From an uncultured Lachnospiraceae bacterium (GTDB lineage: Bacteria > Bacillota > Clostridia > Lachnospirales > Lachnospiraceae), in the NCBI GenBank assembly GCA_910578345.1, contig CAJTRA010000008.1:62001-126000 (forward strand): DNA of 64,000 bases, written 5' to 3'. Each line of letters opens with the position of its first letter. Position 1 is the first letter of the stretch. This document shows positions 1-7,682 of the stretch, piece after piece. The notes beneath the pieces were generated by a model, which saw only the letters and a list, made by a program, of their open reading frames with translations, did not search any database and was not told the origin of the DNA. Position numbers and translations under genes: made by a program.

Positions 1-1
1 T

Positions 2-2278
2 GTTCCTCCGGAGGTGTGCGCAAGCTGGTATCGGAATTTCAGGATTGGCAAGCACATTGTTATTGAGGATCTGGAAGCGATCCGGGAGACGGAGCCCCTT
101 CAGTATGAAAATCTGAAACAGCAGAGTGTGCATTCTCTTGTGGTAGTGCCTCTTTATAATGGTAAAAAGATTATCGGCTTTTACGGCGTGGATAATCCGC
201 CGGTAAAGTCGTTGGAATATGCATCCAACATGCTCCAGACAGCGGCATACTTCATTGTGTCTTCTCTGAAACGACGGGATTTGTTCCGGGAACTGAAGAA
301 AAAGAGTTTTAATGTTCTTCATGCCCTCAGTGTGGACTATCTGGGTATCTATCAGGTGAATTTTGATACGGGAGAATGCGAGATCTACCGCAGCAGTGAG
401 CAGATGACTGCAGATCTGTCTGTCAATTTCAAGGAGGGTTACCAGACGGCGATGGAGCGCTATATTTCCCAGTGTGTTATGCTGCGGGATCAGGAGAGGC
501 TTCGTGCTGTGACGAAGAAGGGCTATGTGCTCACGCAGCTTGAGTCAAAGAAGAAGTTCTATATTCGATATCAGGTGAAAGACAGTTCCTGTGGGTTAAA
601 GCATATGGAGATTCATTTTTCCGCGACAAATAAGCCAGGAGAAGAGAACTGTGCAATCTTTGCCCTGCGGGACGTCAATGCCGTGGTGGAGCAGGAAGAG
701 AAGTATAAGCTGGCGGCAAGGCAGAGCCTGGAGGATATTCTGGAAGGGGCCAGAACCGGGATCTGGACGATTGAGCTTGAGGAAGGATGTAAACCGCGGA
801 TGTACACGGACCGGACCATGCGCATCCTCTTAGGAGTGCCGGATGAGATCGAGCCGGAAGCATGTTATGAGCATTGGTTTCAAAACATCGAACCAGAGTA
901 TGTGGAGATGGTACAGGAAGCAGTGCGGGAGATGCTGGCAAATGGGCGCTGTGAGGTGATCTACCCCTGGAAGCACCCGGAACTGGGGAAAATCTACGTT
1001 CGCTGCGGCGGTGTGCCGGACAAAACATTTAAGAAACCGGGTAACTGTCTGAATGGATATCATCAGGATATCACAGAGACCATGGTGGCGAAGAGGAAAC
1101 AGGAACAGGCTATTATGGAGCTGCTGGAGAAAGTGAGAAGGGCGAATTCGGCTAAGAGTGAGTTCCTCTCCCATATGTCCCATGACCTTCGGACACCGAT
1201 CAATGGGATTCTGGGAATGCTGGCGATTATGGAGAGGAGCCAGGAGGATCCGAAACAGCAGAGAGAGTGCCGCAGGAAGATCCGTGTATCGACAGAGCAT
1301 CTGCTGTCTTTGGTGAACGATGTGCTGCAATTCAGCAAACTGGATAAGGGAAGACCGGCAGTGGCAGAGGAGCCGTTTGATCTTCACGATACTTTGGAAA
1401 ACTGCATTACGCTCATGTCCACGAAGGCGGAGGAAAGAAAGATCAGGCTGGTACGTCGGGAAGTCAGCATACAGCATCGCAGATTGATTGGAGACCCGCT
1501 GCACCTGCAGCAGGTTTTGATTCATATCATCGACAATGCCGTGAAATATAATAGGCCGAATGGTTCCGTATTTGTACAGGTAAAGGAGACTGCCTGCCGG
1601 GACGGAGTTTCTTATTACCGATTTGTGGTCGAAGATACCGGAATTGGTATTGAAGAGGATTTCAAAGAGCATATTTTTGAACCGTTTACCCAACAGAATC
1701 AAGGCGCAAGAACGCATTATAATGGTACGGGACTGGGCATGTCTATTGTGAAGGAACTAGTAGAACAGATGAAGGGAACCATCGAGGTAGACAGTCAGGT
1801 TGGCGAGGGCAGTGTGTTTCGGATCAATCTGCCCATTCAAATAGATGAGGAGTGGGGCACGCAGCCTGCAGAGGAGGAGCAGACGGCTGATATTGCCGGC
1901 ATGTGTGTTCTTCTGGTGGAAGATAATGAGATAAACTGTGAAACAATGGAGTTCATGTTAAAAGATGCAGGAGCTAAGGTTGTGACTGCAAACGACGGCA
2001 AAACAGCCGTGGATGCGTTTGTGGCATCCACACCCGGCACGTTTGACTGTGTGTTGATGGATCTGATGATGCCGGTCATGAGCGGATATGAAGCAACCCA
2101 CATGATCCGCGGTCTTAGCCGGTCAGATGCGAAAGCCGTGCCGATCATAGCGCTGTCGGCTAACGCATTTGAAGAGGATATCGCAATGACGAAAGCTGCC
2201 GGAATGAATGAGCATCTGGCTAAGCCTGTGGATATCAAGAACATGTTCAAGGTTATGAGCCGGTTACGAATTAGGTAG
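2..2278 (+). CDS. Hybrid sensor histidine kinase (5' end cut by window)
   Basis: The reading frame is open to the left edge, so the true start lies outside. Visible order: a GAF-like sensor segment (first ~95 residues), a PAS-like region (about 240-350), a HisKA dimerisation box with SHDLRTP (phospho-His near residue 394 counted from base 2), a HATPase with DNAVKYN, EDTGIGI and GTGLGMSIV, and a C-terminal receiver with acceptor Asp in VLMDLMMP near 686. No membrane segment is visible, so it is probably cytoplasmic, unless one precedes the window. The phosphoryl group would pass His to its own receiver and then to an unseen HPt or regulator. The architecture resembles the soluble hybrid kinase at 55279. 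The signal is unknown. Confidence 0.9.
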   Translation, partial: VPPEVCASWYRNFRIGKHIVIEDLEAIRETEPLQYENLKQQSVHSLVVVPLYNGKKIIGFYGVDNPPVKSLEYASNMLQTAAYFIVSSLKRRDLFRELKKKSFNVLHALSVDYLGIYQVNFDTGECEIYRSSEQMTADLSVNFKEGYQTAMERYISQCVMLRDQERLRAVTKKGYVLTQLESKKKFYIRYQVKDSSCGLKHMEIHFSATNKPGEENCAIFALRDVNAVVEQEEKYKLAARQSLEDILEGARTGIWTIELEEGCKPRMYTDRTMRILLGVPDEIEPEACYEHWFQNIEPEYVEMVQEAVREMLANGRCEVIYPWKHPELGKIYVRCGGVPDKTFKKPGNCLNGYHQDITETMVAKRKQEQAIMELLEKVRRANSAKSEFLSHMSHDLRTPINGILGMLAIMERSQEDPKQQRECRRKIRVSTEHLLSLVNDVLQFSKLDKGRPAVAEEPFDLHDTLENCITLMSTKAEERKIRLVRREVSIQHRRLIGDPLHLQQVLIHIIDNAVKYNRPNGSVFVQVKETACRDGVSYYRFVVEDTGIGIEEDFKEHIFEPFTQQNQGARTHYNGTGLGMSIVKELVEQMKGTIEVDSQVGEGSVFRINLPIQIDEEWGTQPAEEEQTADIAGMCVLLVEDNEINCETMEFMLKDAGAKVVTANDGKTAVDAFVASTPGTFDCVLMDLMMPVMSGYEATHMIRGLSRSDAKAVPIIALSANAFEEDIAMTKAAGMNEHLAKPVDIKNMFKVMSRLRIR

Positions 2279-2314
2279 GAATCTTCAGCTTCTGCTGCAA
2301 TGGCAGCGGCGGAA

Positions 2315-3679
2315 TTATCTTGTCAGATCCTGCACCCATTTATATTTCCGGAAACGCAGCATTACCCAGGGAATCTTGCCCACTTCGTCCAGACAGGTAC
2401 ATGCATAGACGGCAAGAGGCGACCAGTGCAGCACAAAGGCGCCGATGAGCGCCAGCGGTATCGCAATCATCCACATACAGACGATCAGACTGTACATATC
2501 AAACAAAGTATCGCCGCCGCCGTCCAACACGCCGTTGATTGTTACCGTGTTGACGCAGCGCCCGATCATATAGATGGACATGATTACCATCATTCCCAGA
2601 AGATATTCCCGCGCCTGCGGTGTCAGAATGACCATTCTCAGCACCAGCGGCGTCACAGCAAGTACCAGTGCTGTGGAGAGGAATCCGATGACGTAGGAAA
2701 TATTCTTAAGCTTTGTGCCATAAGCTTTTCCCATGGCAAGGCGGCCGGCGCCAAGCTCATTGCCGACCATAATACCTGCCGCGCTGCCAATTCCGTTGCA
2801 CATGCAGCAGATCAGATCACGGGCGACGGCGGAGACAGAGTTTGCCGCTGCGGCGTCAGTTCCCATATGCCCCATGATTGCAGTGTAGGATGTAAAGCCG
2901 ACGCCCCAGCATAGGCAGCCGCCCATAAGCGGCAGGCACTGCCTGGCAAAATCGGCCTTAAGCTGCCTTGGAAGCTTTATAAATCTGTCAAATGCCGGAC
3001 GGATATAAGAAGCTTTCGCTGATACGGCCAGACATAGCGCCAGCTCGATCATGCGGGAGATCGTGGTGGCAAGTGCGGCGCCCCGCGCCTGCATCCGGGG
3101 CGCGCCGAACAGGCCGAAGATGAAGACTGCGTTTAAGCCTATATTTAAGAGTACGGCACAGGAGCTGATGACTGCGCCAGGTTTCACATGCTCCGAAACT
3201 TTCATCATGGTCAGATAGCATTGGGAAATGCCCGTGAGCAGATAGGACCAGCCCGCGATGCGCAGATAGGAACTTCCCAGGGCGATCAGCGGATCGTCAT
3301 GGGTGAAGATATGCATCAACATCTCAGGCATCAGTTCACAGGCCAGGAAGAACAGGATCGACAGGATGCCTGCGATGCGCAGCATCATGTTAAAGATATC
3401 TTCCAGGGTATGCTTGTCACCCTTGCCCCAGTATTGGGCGCCAAGGATAGCGCCGGCACCGGTGATGGCGGAAAGAAACATATTCTGGACGAACTGGATC
3501 TGGGTAGCCAGGGAGACGGCAGTCATTTCATTTTGCGCGACTTTTCCAAGCATCAATGCATCGCCGGCGGCTACTGAAGCGAGCATCAGGCTCTGCAGCG
3601 AGATTGGAAGAGCCAGCCGGGCCAGATTTTGATAAAAAGTTTTCTTATTGATCGATACGTCGGTTATCTTATTCTTCAT
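2315..3679 (-). CDS. MATE family multidrug/Na+ antiporter
   Basis: About 454 residues with roughly 12 hydrophobic segments in two homologous halves, the usual size and pattern for MATE exporters, which expel drugs or metabolites in exchange for Na+ or H+. I chose the ATG at 3679 because GGGGG lies just upstream on that strand; an in-frame ATG nine codons earlier (3706) has no comparable site. It converges on the hybrid kinase with a 36-bp gap and is transcribed alone. The substrate cannot be read from the sequence. A second MATE protein (12025) is only distantly similar by eye. Confidence 0.9.
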   Translation of the reverse strand: MKNKITDVSINKKTFYQNLARLALPISLQSLMLASVAAGDALMLGKVAQNEMTAVSLATQIQFVQNMFLSAITGAGAILGAQYWGKGDKHTLEDIFNMMLRIAGILSILFFLACELMPEMLMHIFTHDDPLIALGSSYLRIAGWSYLLTGISQCYLTMMKVSEHVKPGAVISSCAVLLNIGLNAVFIFGLFGAPRMQARGAALATTISRMIELALCLAVSAKASYIRPAFDRFIKLPRQLKADFARQCLPLMGGCLCWGVGFTSYTAIMGHMGTDAAAANSVSAVARDLICCMCNGIGSAAGIMVGNELGAGRLAMGKAYGTKLKNISYVIGFLSTALVLAVTPLVLRMVILTPQAREYLLGMMVIMSIYMIGRCVNTVTINGVLDGGGDTLFDMYSLIVCMWMIAIPLALIGAFVLHWSPLAVYACTCLDEVGKIPWVMLRFRKYKWVQDLTR

Positions 3680-3788
3680 CACACACCCCCGCTTATTCCT
3701 ATGCAATATTGAGATTATAGCATACGTCCACCTGCGTTACAATTCGCTTTTTGTTAGAAAACCTTTAGAAAAGCAATTATAAATTTTA

Positions 3789-3817
3789 TTGTTTTTGATA
3801 ACGCTATAGGATAGAAT
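3789..3817 (+). promoter_or_regulatory. Possible vegetative promoter for the lipoprotein gene
   Basis: TAGAAT (3812-3817) lies 17 bp after TTGTTT (3789-3794). The -10 box is good and the -35 box poor. It is about 80 bp upstream of the lipoprotein start. This is a weak assignment. Confidence 0.3.
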
Positions 3818-3894
3818 AAGGTTCAGCATCAAATTAAGCTTATGATATGCATAAGCATAGTTTGGAGAGAGGAAAGGAAGGGTGATCATTTAGA

Positions 3895-4653
3895 ATGAAT
3901 AAGAGAATGAAATGTCTGTTTGGCTGCAGCCTGTTGATTGCAGCGCTGGCAGGATGTGGAAAGACAGAGGAAATGCAGAATACAAAGGAACAGGAGGAGA
4001 ATCTGCAGGAAAGCCAGCAGCGCCAACAGGAAGAGATGCAGGCAGAACAGCAGGACCAGGAAAGCCAGGGCGGACAGCAGGCACAAGAGCCGTCAGAGTC
4101 CCAGCAGCCAGAAGAGATGCAGCCAGACGGCGAGGTTCAGGGAAACGCGGATTTTTCGCTGAGGGTCTGGGGACCGGTCTTAAGCGTGGAAGAGGGGACT
4201 GTTGTGATCGATAACCGGTCGGATCTATCTTTCCGCGGGGAGATGATTCTTTCGATCGAGGAAGAAGGGACCAGAATTCTGGATGCAGAGAACGGTTATC
4301 CGGTGGAATTGTCAGAGCTTAGCGAGGAAGAAGCGGTTTTTGCCTATATCGGATCCACAGCGGCGCTCAGCGAACCTCCCATGGTAAGCGCTTCACTGAT
4401 TCTGTGCAAGATCCCGGATGATCTGCGGATTCCTGATTATGTGCATGTCGTGGCGATGGAAGAGCAGCCGGATGGCAGTTATCTGCTGACGGGCGACAAT
4501 GAGATACAGTATTTGGTGCCGCAGGAGTGTGAAACGCTCCCTTATCTGACGAGAAATGTGGTGACGCTGCAGGATGTCCAGGAAGGAAGGGAATGCCTGA
4601 TCTGGTCCGACGAGAAAAGAACGGCGCAGAAGATCGTATTGTTTGCGGATTAG
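3895..4653 (+). CDS. Putative lipoprotein with Gln/Glu-rich linker
   Basis: 252 residues. The N-terminus is a lipoprotein signal with lipobox LAGC, so it should be anchored to the outer face of the membrane through that Cys. A low-complexity Gln/Glu-rich spacer (about residues 25-80) follows, then a globular domain of about 165 residues, rich in predicted beta structure, that I do not recognise. The start ATG has GGAAGG upstream. It sits alone between the MATE gene on the other strand and the GTPase-nuclease gene. The function is unknown. Confidence 0.75.
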   Translation: MNKRMKCLFGCSLLIAALAGCGKTEEMQNTKEQEENLQESQQRQQEEMQAEQQDQESQGGQQAQEPSESQQPEEMQPDGEVQGNADFSLRVWGPVLSVEEGTVVIDNRSDLSFRGEMILSIEEEGTRILDAENGYPVELSELSEEEAVFAYIGSTAALSEPPMVSASLILCKIPDDLRIPDYVHVVAMEEQPDGSYLLTGDNEIQYLVPQECETLPYLTRNVVTLQDVQEGRECLIWSDEKRTAQKIVLFAD

Positions 4654-4694
4654 ACAGCAGTTTTAAGCTGCGGTGTCAACGGGACAGCTCGACG

Positions 4695-4748
4695 AACGCC
4701 TTCTCCTGTGATATACTTGAACGGTATATAATCACGGGAGGAGGCGTT
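4695..4748 (+). promoter_or_regulatory. Hairpin masking the Shine-Dalgarno site of the downstream GTPase
   Basis: Bases 4695-4712 pair with 4731-4748 over 18 positions; the only two non-Watson-Crick pairs are G-U. The 5' arm contains CUUCUCC and the 3' arm contains GGGAGGAGG, the ribosome binding site of the gene starting at 4752. An alternative pairing (4711-4716 with 4724-4729) extends the stem inward. No U tract follows, so it is not a terminator. I infer a translational switch; its trigger is not visible. Confidence 0.6.
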
Positions 4749-4751
4749 TTC

Positions 4752-7556
4752 ATGAGTGGACAGGGGCCTGACAAGAAAAGAGAAAAGCATATCAATGTGG
4801 GACTGCTGGCTCATGTAGATGCCGGAAAAACGACGCTGGCAGAGAGCATTCTATATACATGCGGACAGATCCGGAAGCTGGGACGTGTGGATCACAGAGA
4901 TGCCTTTCTGGATACCGACGTGCAGGAGCGTGACCGGGGAATCACGATCTTTTCCAAACAGGCACAGATGCAGTGGCGAAAGATGCATATCACGCTGCTT
5001 GATACGCCGGGACATGTAGATTTCTCTGCGGAGATGGAGCGGACACTGCAGGTGTTGGACTATGCAGTGCTTGTCGTCAGTGCAGCGGACGGTCTGCAGG
5101 GGCATGTGATGACGCTGTGGAGGCTTTTAGAACAGTATCGGCTTCCGGTTTTTCTTTTTCTCAATAAGACGGACCAGCCTGGCGCCGACGCAGAGAGCCT
5201 GCTTGCGGAACTGAAGAACAGACTGGATGCACGGTGTGTGAGATTCGGATCAAGGGATGAGACGTTTTATGAGGAGGTGGCAGTCTGTGACGATGAGCTG
5301 CTGGAGCAGTATCTGGAGACGGGAGAGTCGATCGCCGATTCTGTAATGGCCGGACTGATCAAGGCGCGCAGGCTTTTTCCATGCTATATAGGTTCCGCTC
5401 TGCGGGTGGAGGGAATCGATGCGTTGTTGGATGGTCTTCTCACTTATACGGAGATGCCGGACTACACAGATGACTTCGGTGCGCGGGTTTATAAGATTGC
5501 CAGGGACGCTCAGGGGAACAGGCTGACATATGTGAAGGTGACGGGCGGTACGCTGCATGTGAAGCAGATGATCTCTGTGAGCGGCAGGAGTTCCGGCGGC
5601 AGCGATGGAGACGACAGCAGCAGAGTTTCGACAGCGCAGGAGGAAAAGGTAGATCAGATCCGGATATATTCCGGCAGTAAATATACGGTAGAGCAGGAAG
5701 CATCTGCAGGTACGGTCTGCGCGCTGACAGGGCTTATGACGACTTTCTGCGGGCAGGGTCTGGGCATGGAGCAGGGGACGGTGCTGCCAGTGGTGGAACC
5801 GATCATGACATACAGGATCGCACTGCCGGGAGGCTGTGATGTACACCAGATGTATGATAAGTTATGTCAACTTGAAGAGGAAGAGCCACAGCTTCACCTA
5901 ATCTGGAAAGAGCGGTTGAATGAGATTCACGTCCAGCTTATGGGTGAGGTTCAGATCGAGGTACTGCAGAACCTGATCAAAAAACGGTTTGATGTGGAGG
6001 TTTCCTTTGAGGAAGGCAGCATTGTTTATAAGGAAACAATTGTTGACCGGGTGGAGGGCGTAGGACATTTCGAACCGCTGCGGCACTATGCAGAGGTGCA
6101 TCTGATCCTGGAACCGGGGGAGCCGGGCAGTGGCCTGCAGTTTGACTCGGCTGTCAGCGAGGATGATCTGGCGCGCAACTGGCAGCGGTTGATACTGACG
6201 CACCTGGAAGAAAGGGAGCATCCGGGTGTGCTGACCGGTGCACCGATCACGGATATGCGGATTACACTGGCGGCCGGACGGGCACATAAGAAGCATACGG
6301 AGGGCGGGGACTTCAGGCAGGCGACTTATCGTGCGGTCAGACAGGGACTGTGCAGGGCGCAGAGCTTACTGCTGGAGCCGGTTTATGCTTTCCGGCTGGA
6401 ACTTCCGCTTGCCCTGATCGGCCGCGGTATGACCGATCTGCAGAGTCGGGCAGGAAAATTCGAGGCGCCAAAGACGGAGGGAGAGTACGCTGTTGTGCAG
6501 GGCACAGTGCCGGTCTCGGAGATGACAGGCTATCAGGCACAAGTGCGCGCCTATTCCGGTGGAAAAGGAAGACTGTATACAGAATTGAAGGGCTATGCCC
6601 CCTGTCACAATACAGAAGAAGTGATCAAAGCCATCGGTTACGATGCAGAACATGATGTGGAAAATCCTTGCGGATCTGTTTTCTGTGCCCACGGGGCGGG
6701 ATTTGTGGTTCCCTGGGACCAGGTGGAAGAGTATATGCATCTGGAAAGCACACTGACTGTCTGTAAAATGGCCGCTGCCGACGGTGCGGTGCAGTATAGC
6801 AGCAGGAAATCAGGACGGGAATCGGATTCCATAAAAGAGGTGATCGGACAGGACGAGATCGATGAGATCATGAACCGTACCTATGGCGTAAAAGAGCGAA
6901 AGAAGCAGGGATGGGCGAGGACGATTCGGTCTTCTGAGACTGCAGGACGAAGCAGCAGCAATGACGACACGACAACAACAGCACGCAGCAAGATGCAGGA
7001 TAGAAACGCTGATGGTTCCGGCACGGACGAAGAATATCTGCTGGTGGACGGCTATAATATCATCTTTGCCTGGGATTCCCTGAAAGAACTGGCAGAGAGG
7101 AATCTGGACAGCGCGCGAGGCCGATTGATGGATATTCTAAGTAATTACCAGGGCTACCGCAGGATGCGCCTGATCCTGGTATTTGACGCTTATAAGGTCA
7201 AGGGGAATCCGGGCAGTACGGTCCGTTACCATAACATCGATGTGGTGTACACGAAGGAGGCGGAGACTGCGGATCAGTATATTGAGAAGGTGACTCACAG
7301 GATCGGCAGGAAACATCATGTCAGGGTAGCGACGTCTGACGGGTTGGAGCAGTTAATTATCATGGGCGCCGGGGCAGTGCGCATGTCAGCCAGAGAGCTG
7401 TTTGAAGAAGTTATGGAAACGGGAGAAGAACTGCGGCAGATGTTCCTGAGCCAACAGGCCAGAAGGACAGGAGTGCACAACTACCTGTTAGACGGGGCTT
7501 CGGAGGAAGTGACGACTTACCTGGATCGGATGAAAGAGCAGGATGACGGAAGGTAG
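4752..7556 (+). CDS. TetM-like ribosomal-protection GTPase fused to Rae1/YacP-like NYN endoribonuclease
   Basis: 934 residues. Residues 1 to about 690 form an EF-G-like translation GTPase of the TetM/TetO family: P loop AHVDAGKTT near 20, DTPGHVDF near 83, NKTD near 137. A Ser/Thr/Asp-rich linker (about 728-758) leads to a complete NYN domain of the YacP type (about 760-920) with LLVDGYNII, LVFDAY, ETADQYIEKV and ATSDGLEQ. In Bacillus, Rae1/YacP is an endoribonuclease that cuts mRNA in the ribosomal A site; TetM-type factors bind the same place. Domain II also carries a Ser/Gly/Asp-rich insert near residues 275-290. The ATG was chosen for its strong GGGAGGAGG. Tetracycline resistance is possible but not shown. 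Confidence 0.9.
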   Translation: MSGQGPDKKREKHINVGLLAHVDAGKTTLAESILYTCGQIRKLGRVDHRDAFLDTDVQERDRGITIFSKQAQMQWRKMHITLLDTPGHVDFSAEMERTLQVLDYAVLVVSAADGLQGHVMTLWRLLEQYRLPVFLFLNKTDQPGADAESLLAELKNRLDARCVRFGSRDETFYEEVAVCDDELLEQYLETGESIADSVMAGLIKARRLFPCYIGSALRVEGIDALLDGLLTYTEMPDYTDDFGARVYKIARDAQGNRLTYVKVTGGTLHVKQMISVSGRSSGGSDGDDSSRVSTAQEEKVDQIRIYSGSKYTVEQEASAGTVCALTGLMTTFCGQGLGMEQGTVLPVVEPIMTYRIALPGGCDVHQMYDKLCQLEEEEPQLHLIWKERLNEIHVQLMGEVQIEVLQNLIKKRFDVEVSFEEGSIVYKETIVDRVEGVGHFEPLRHYAEVHLILEPGEPGSGLQFDSAVSEDDLARNWQRLILTHLEEREHPGVLTGAPITDMRITLAAGRAHKKHTEGGDFRQATYRAVRQGLCRAQSLLLEPVYAFRLELPLALIGRGMTDLQSRAGKFEAPKTEGEYAVVQGTVPVSEMTGYQAQVRAYSGGKGRLYTELKGYAPCHNTEEVIKAIGYDAEHDVENPCGSVFCAHGAGFVVPWDQVEEYMHLESTLTVCKMAAADGAVQYSSRKSGRESDSIKEVIGQDEIDEIMNRTYGVKERKKQGWARTIRSSETAGRSSSNDDTTTTARSKMQDRNADGSGTDEEYLLVDGYNIIFAWDSLKELAERNLDSARGRLMDILSNYQGYRRMRLILVFDAYKVKGNPGSTVRYHNIDVVYTKEAETADQYIEKVTHRIGRKHHVRVATSDGLEQLIIMGAGAVRMSARELFEEVMETGEELRQMFLSQQARRTGVHNYLLDGASEEVTTYLDRMKEQDDGR

Positions 7557-7621
7557 CCTGATCATCATAACGAAAGCGAAAAAGATTATAGATTACATAA
7601 TATTAGGAAAAGTGACCAAAA

Positions 7622-7660
7622 GTCTGCCATGATGTAAAGGTTTTTGCCTGAATGGCAGAC
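7622..7660 (+). repeat. Inverted repeat upstream of the helicase gene
   Basis: GTCTGCCAT (7622-7630) and ATGGCAGAC (7652-7660) are perfect 9-bp inverted copies with a 21-nt loop. They lie just before the chosen helicase start and overlap the alternative TTG start. It could be an operator or an RNA hairpin. No U tract follows. Confidence 0.45.
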
Positions 7661-7682
7661 CGGTCGCAGGATGGAAAACAAT

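Noticed and set aside
830..1717. 295-codon minus-strand frame
   Set aside because: Antisense to the HisKA/HATPase part of a clear kinase; no ribosome binding site.
2300..2914. 204-codon plus-strand frame under the MATE gene
   Set aside because: It is wholly antisense to a clear MATE coding sequence and has the His/Gln/Arg-rich look of a shadow frame.
4717..4732. TTGAAC and TATAAT before the GTPase gene as a promoter
   Set aside because: Only 4 bp separate the two boxes; they lie in the loop and arm of the hairpin and cannot be a normal sigma-A promoter.
4752..7556. Calling the GTPase a tetracycline resistance gene
   Set aside because: The family similarity is clear, but the nuclease fusion and domain II insert make the role uncertain; resistance cannot be read from the sequence.
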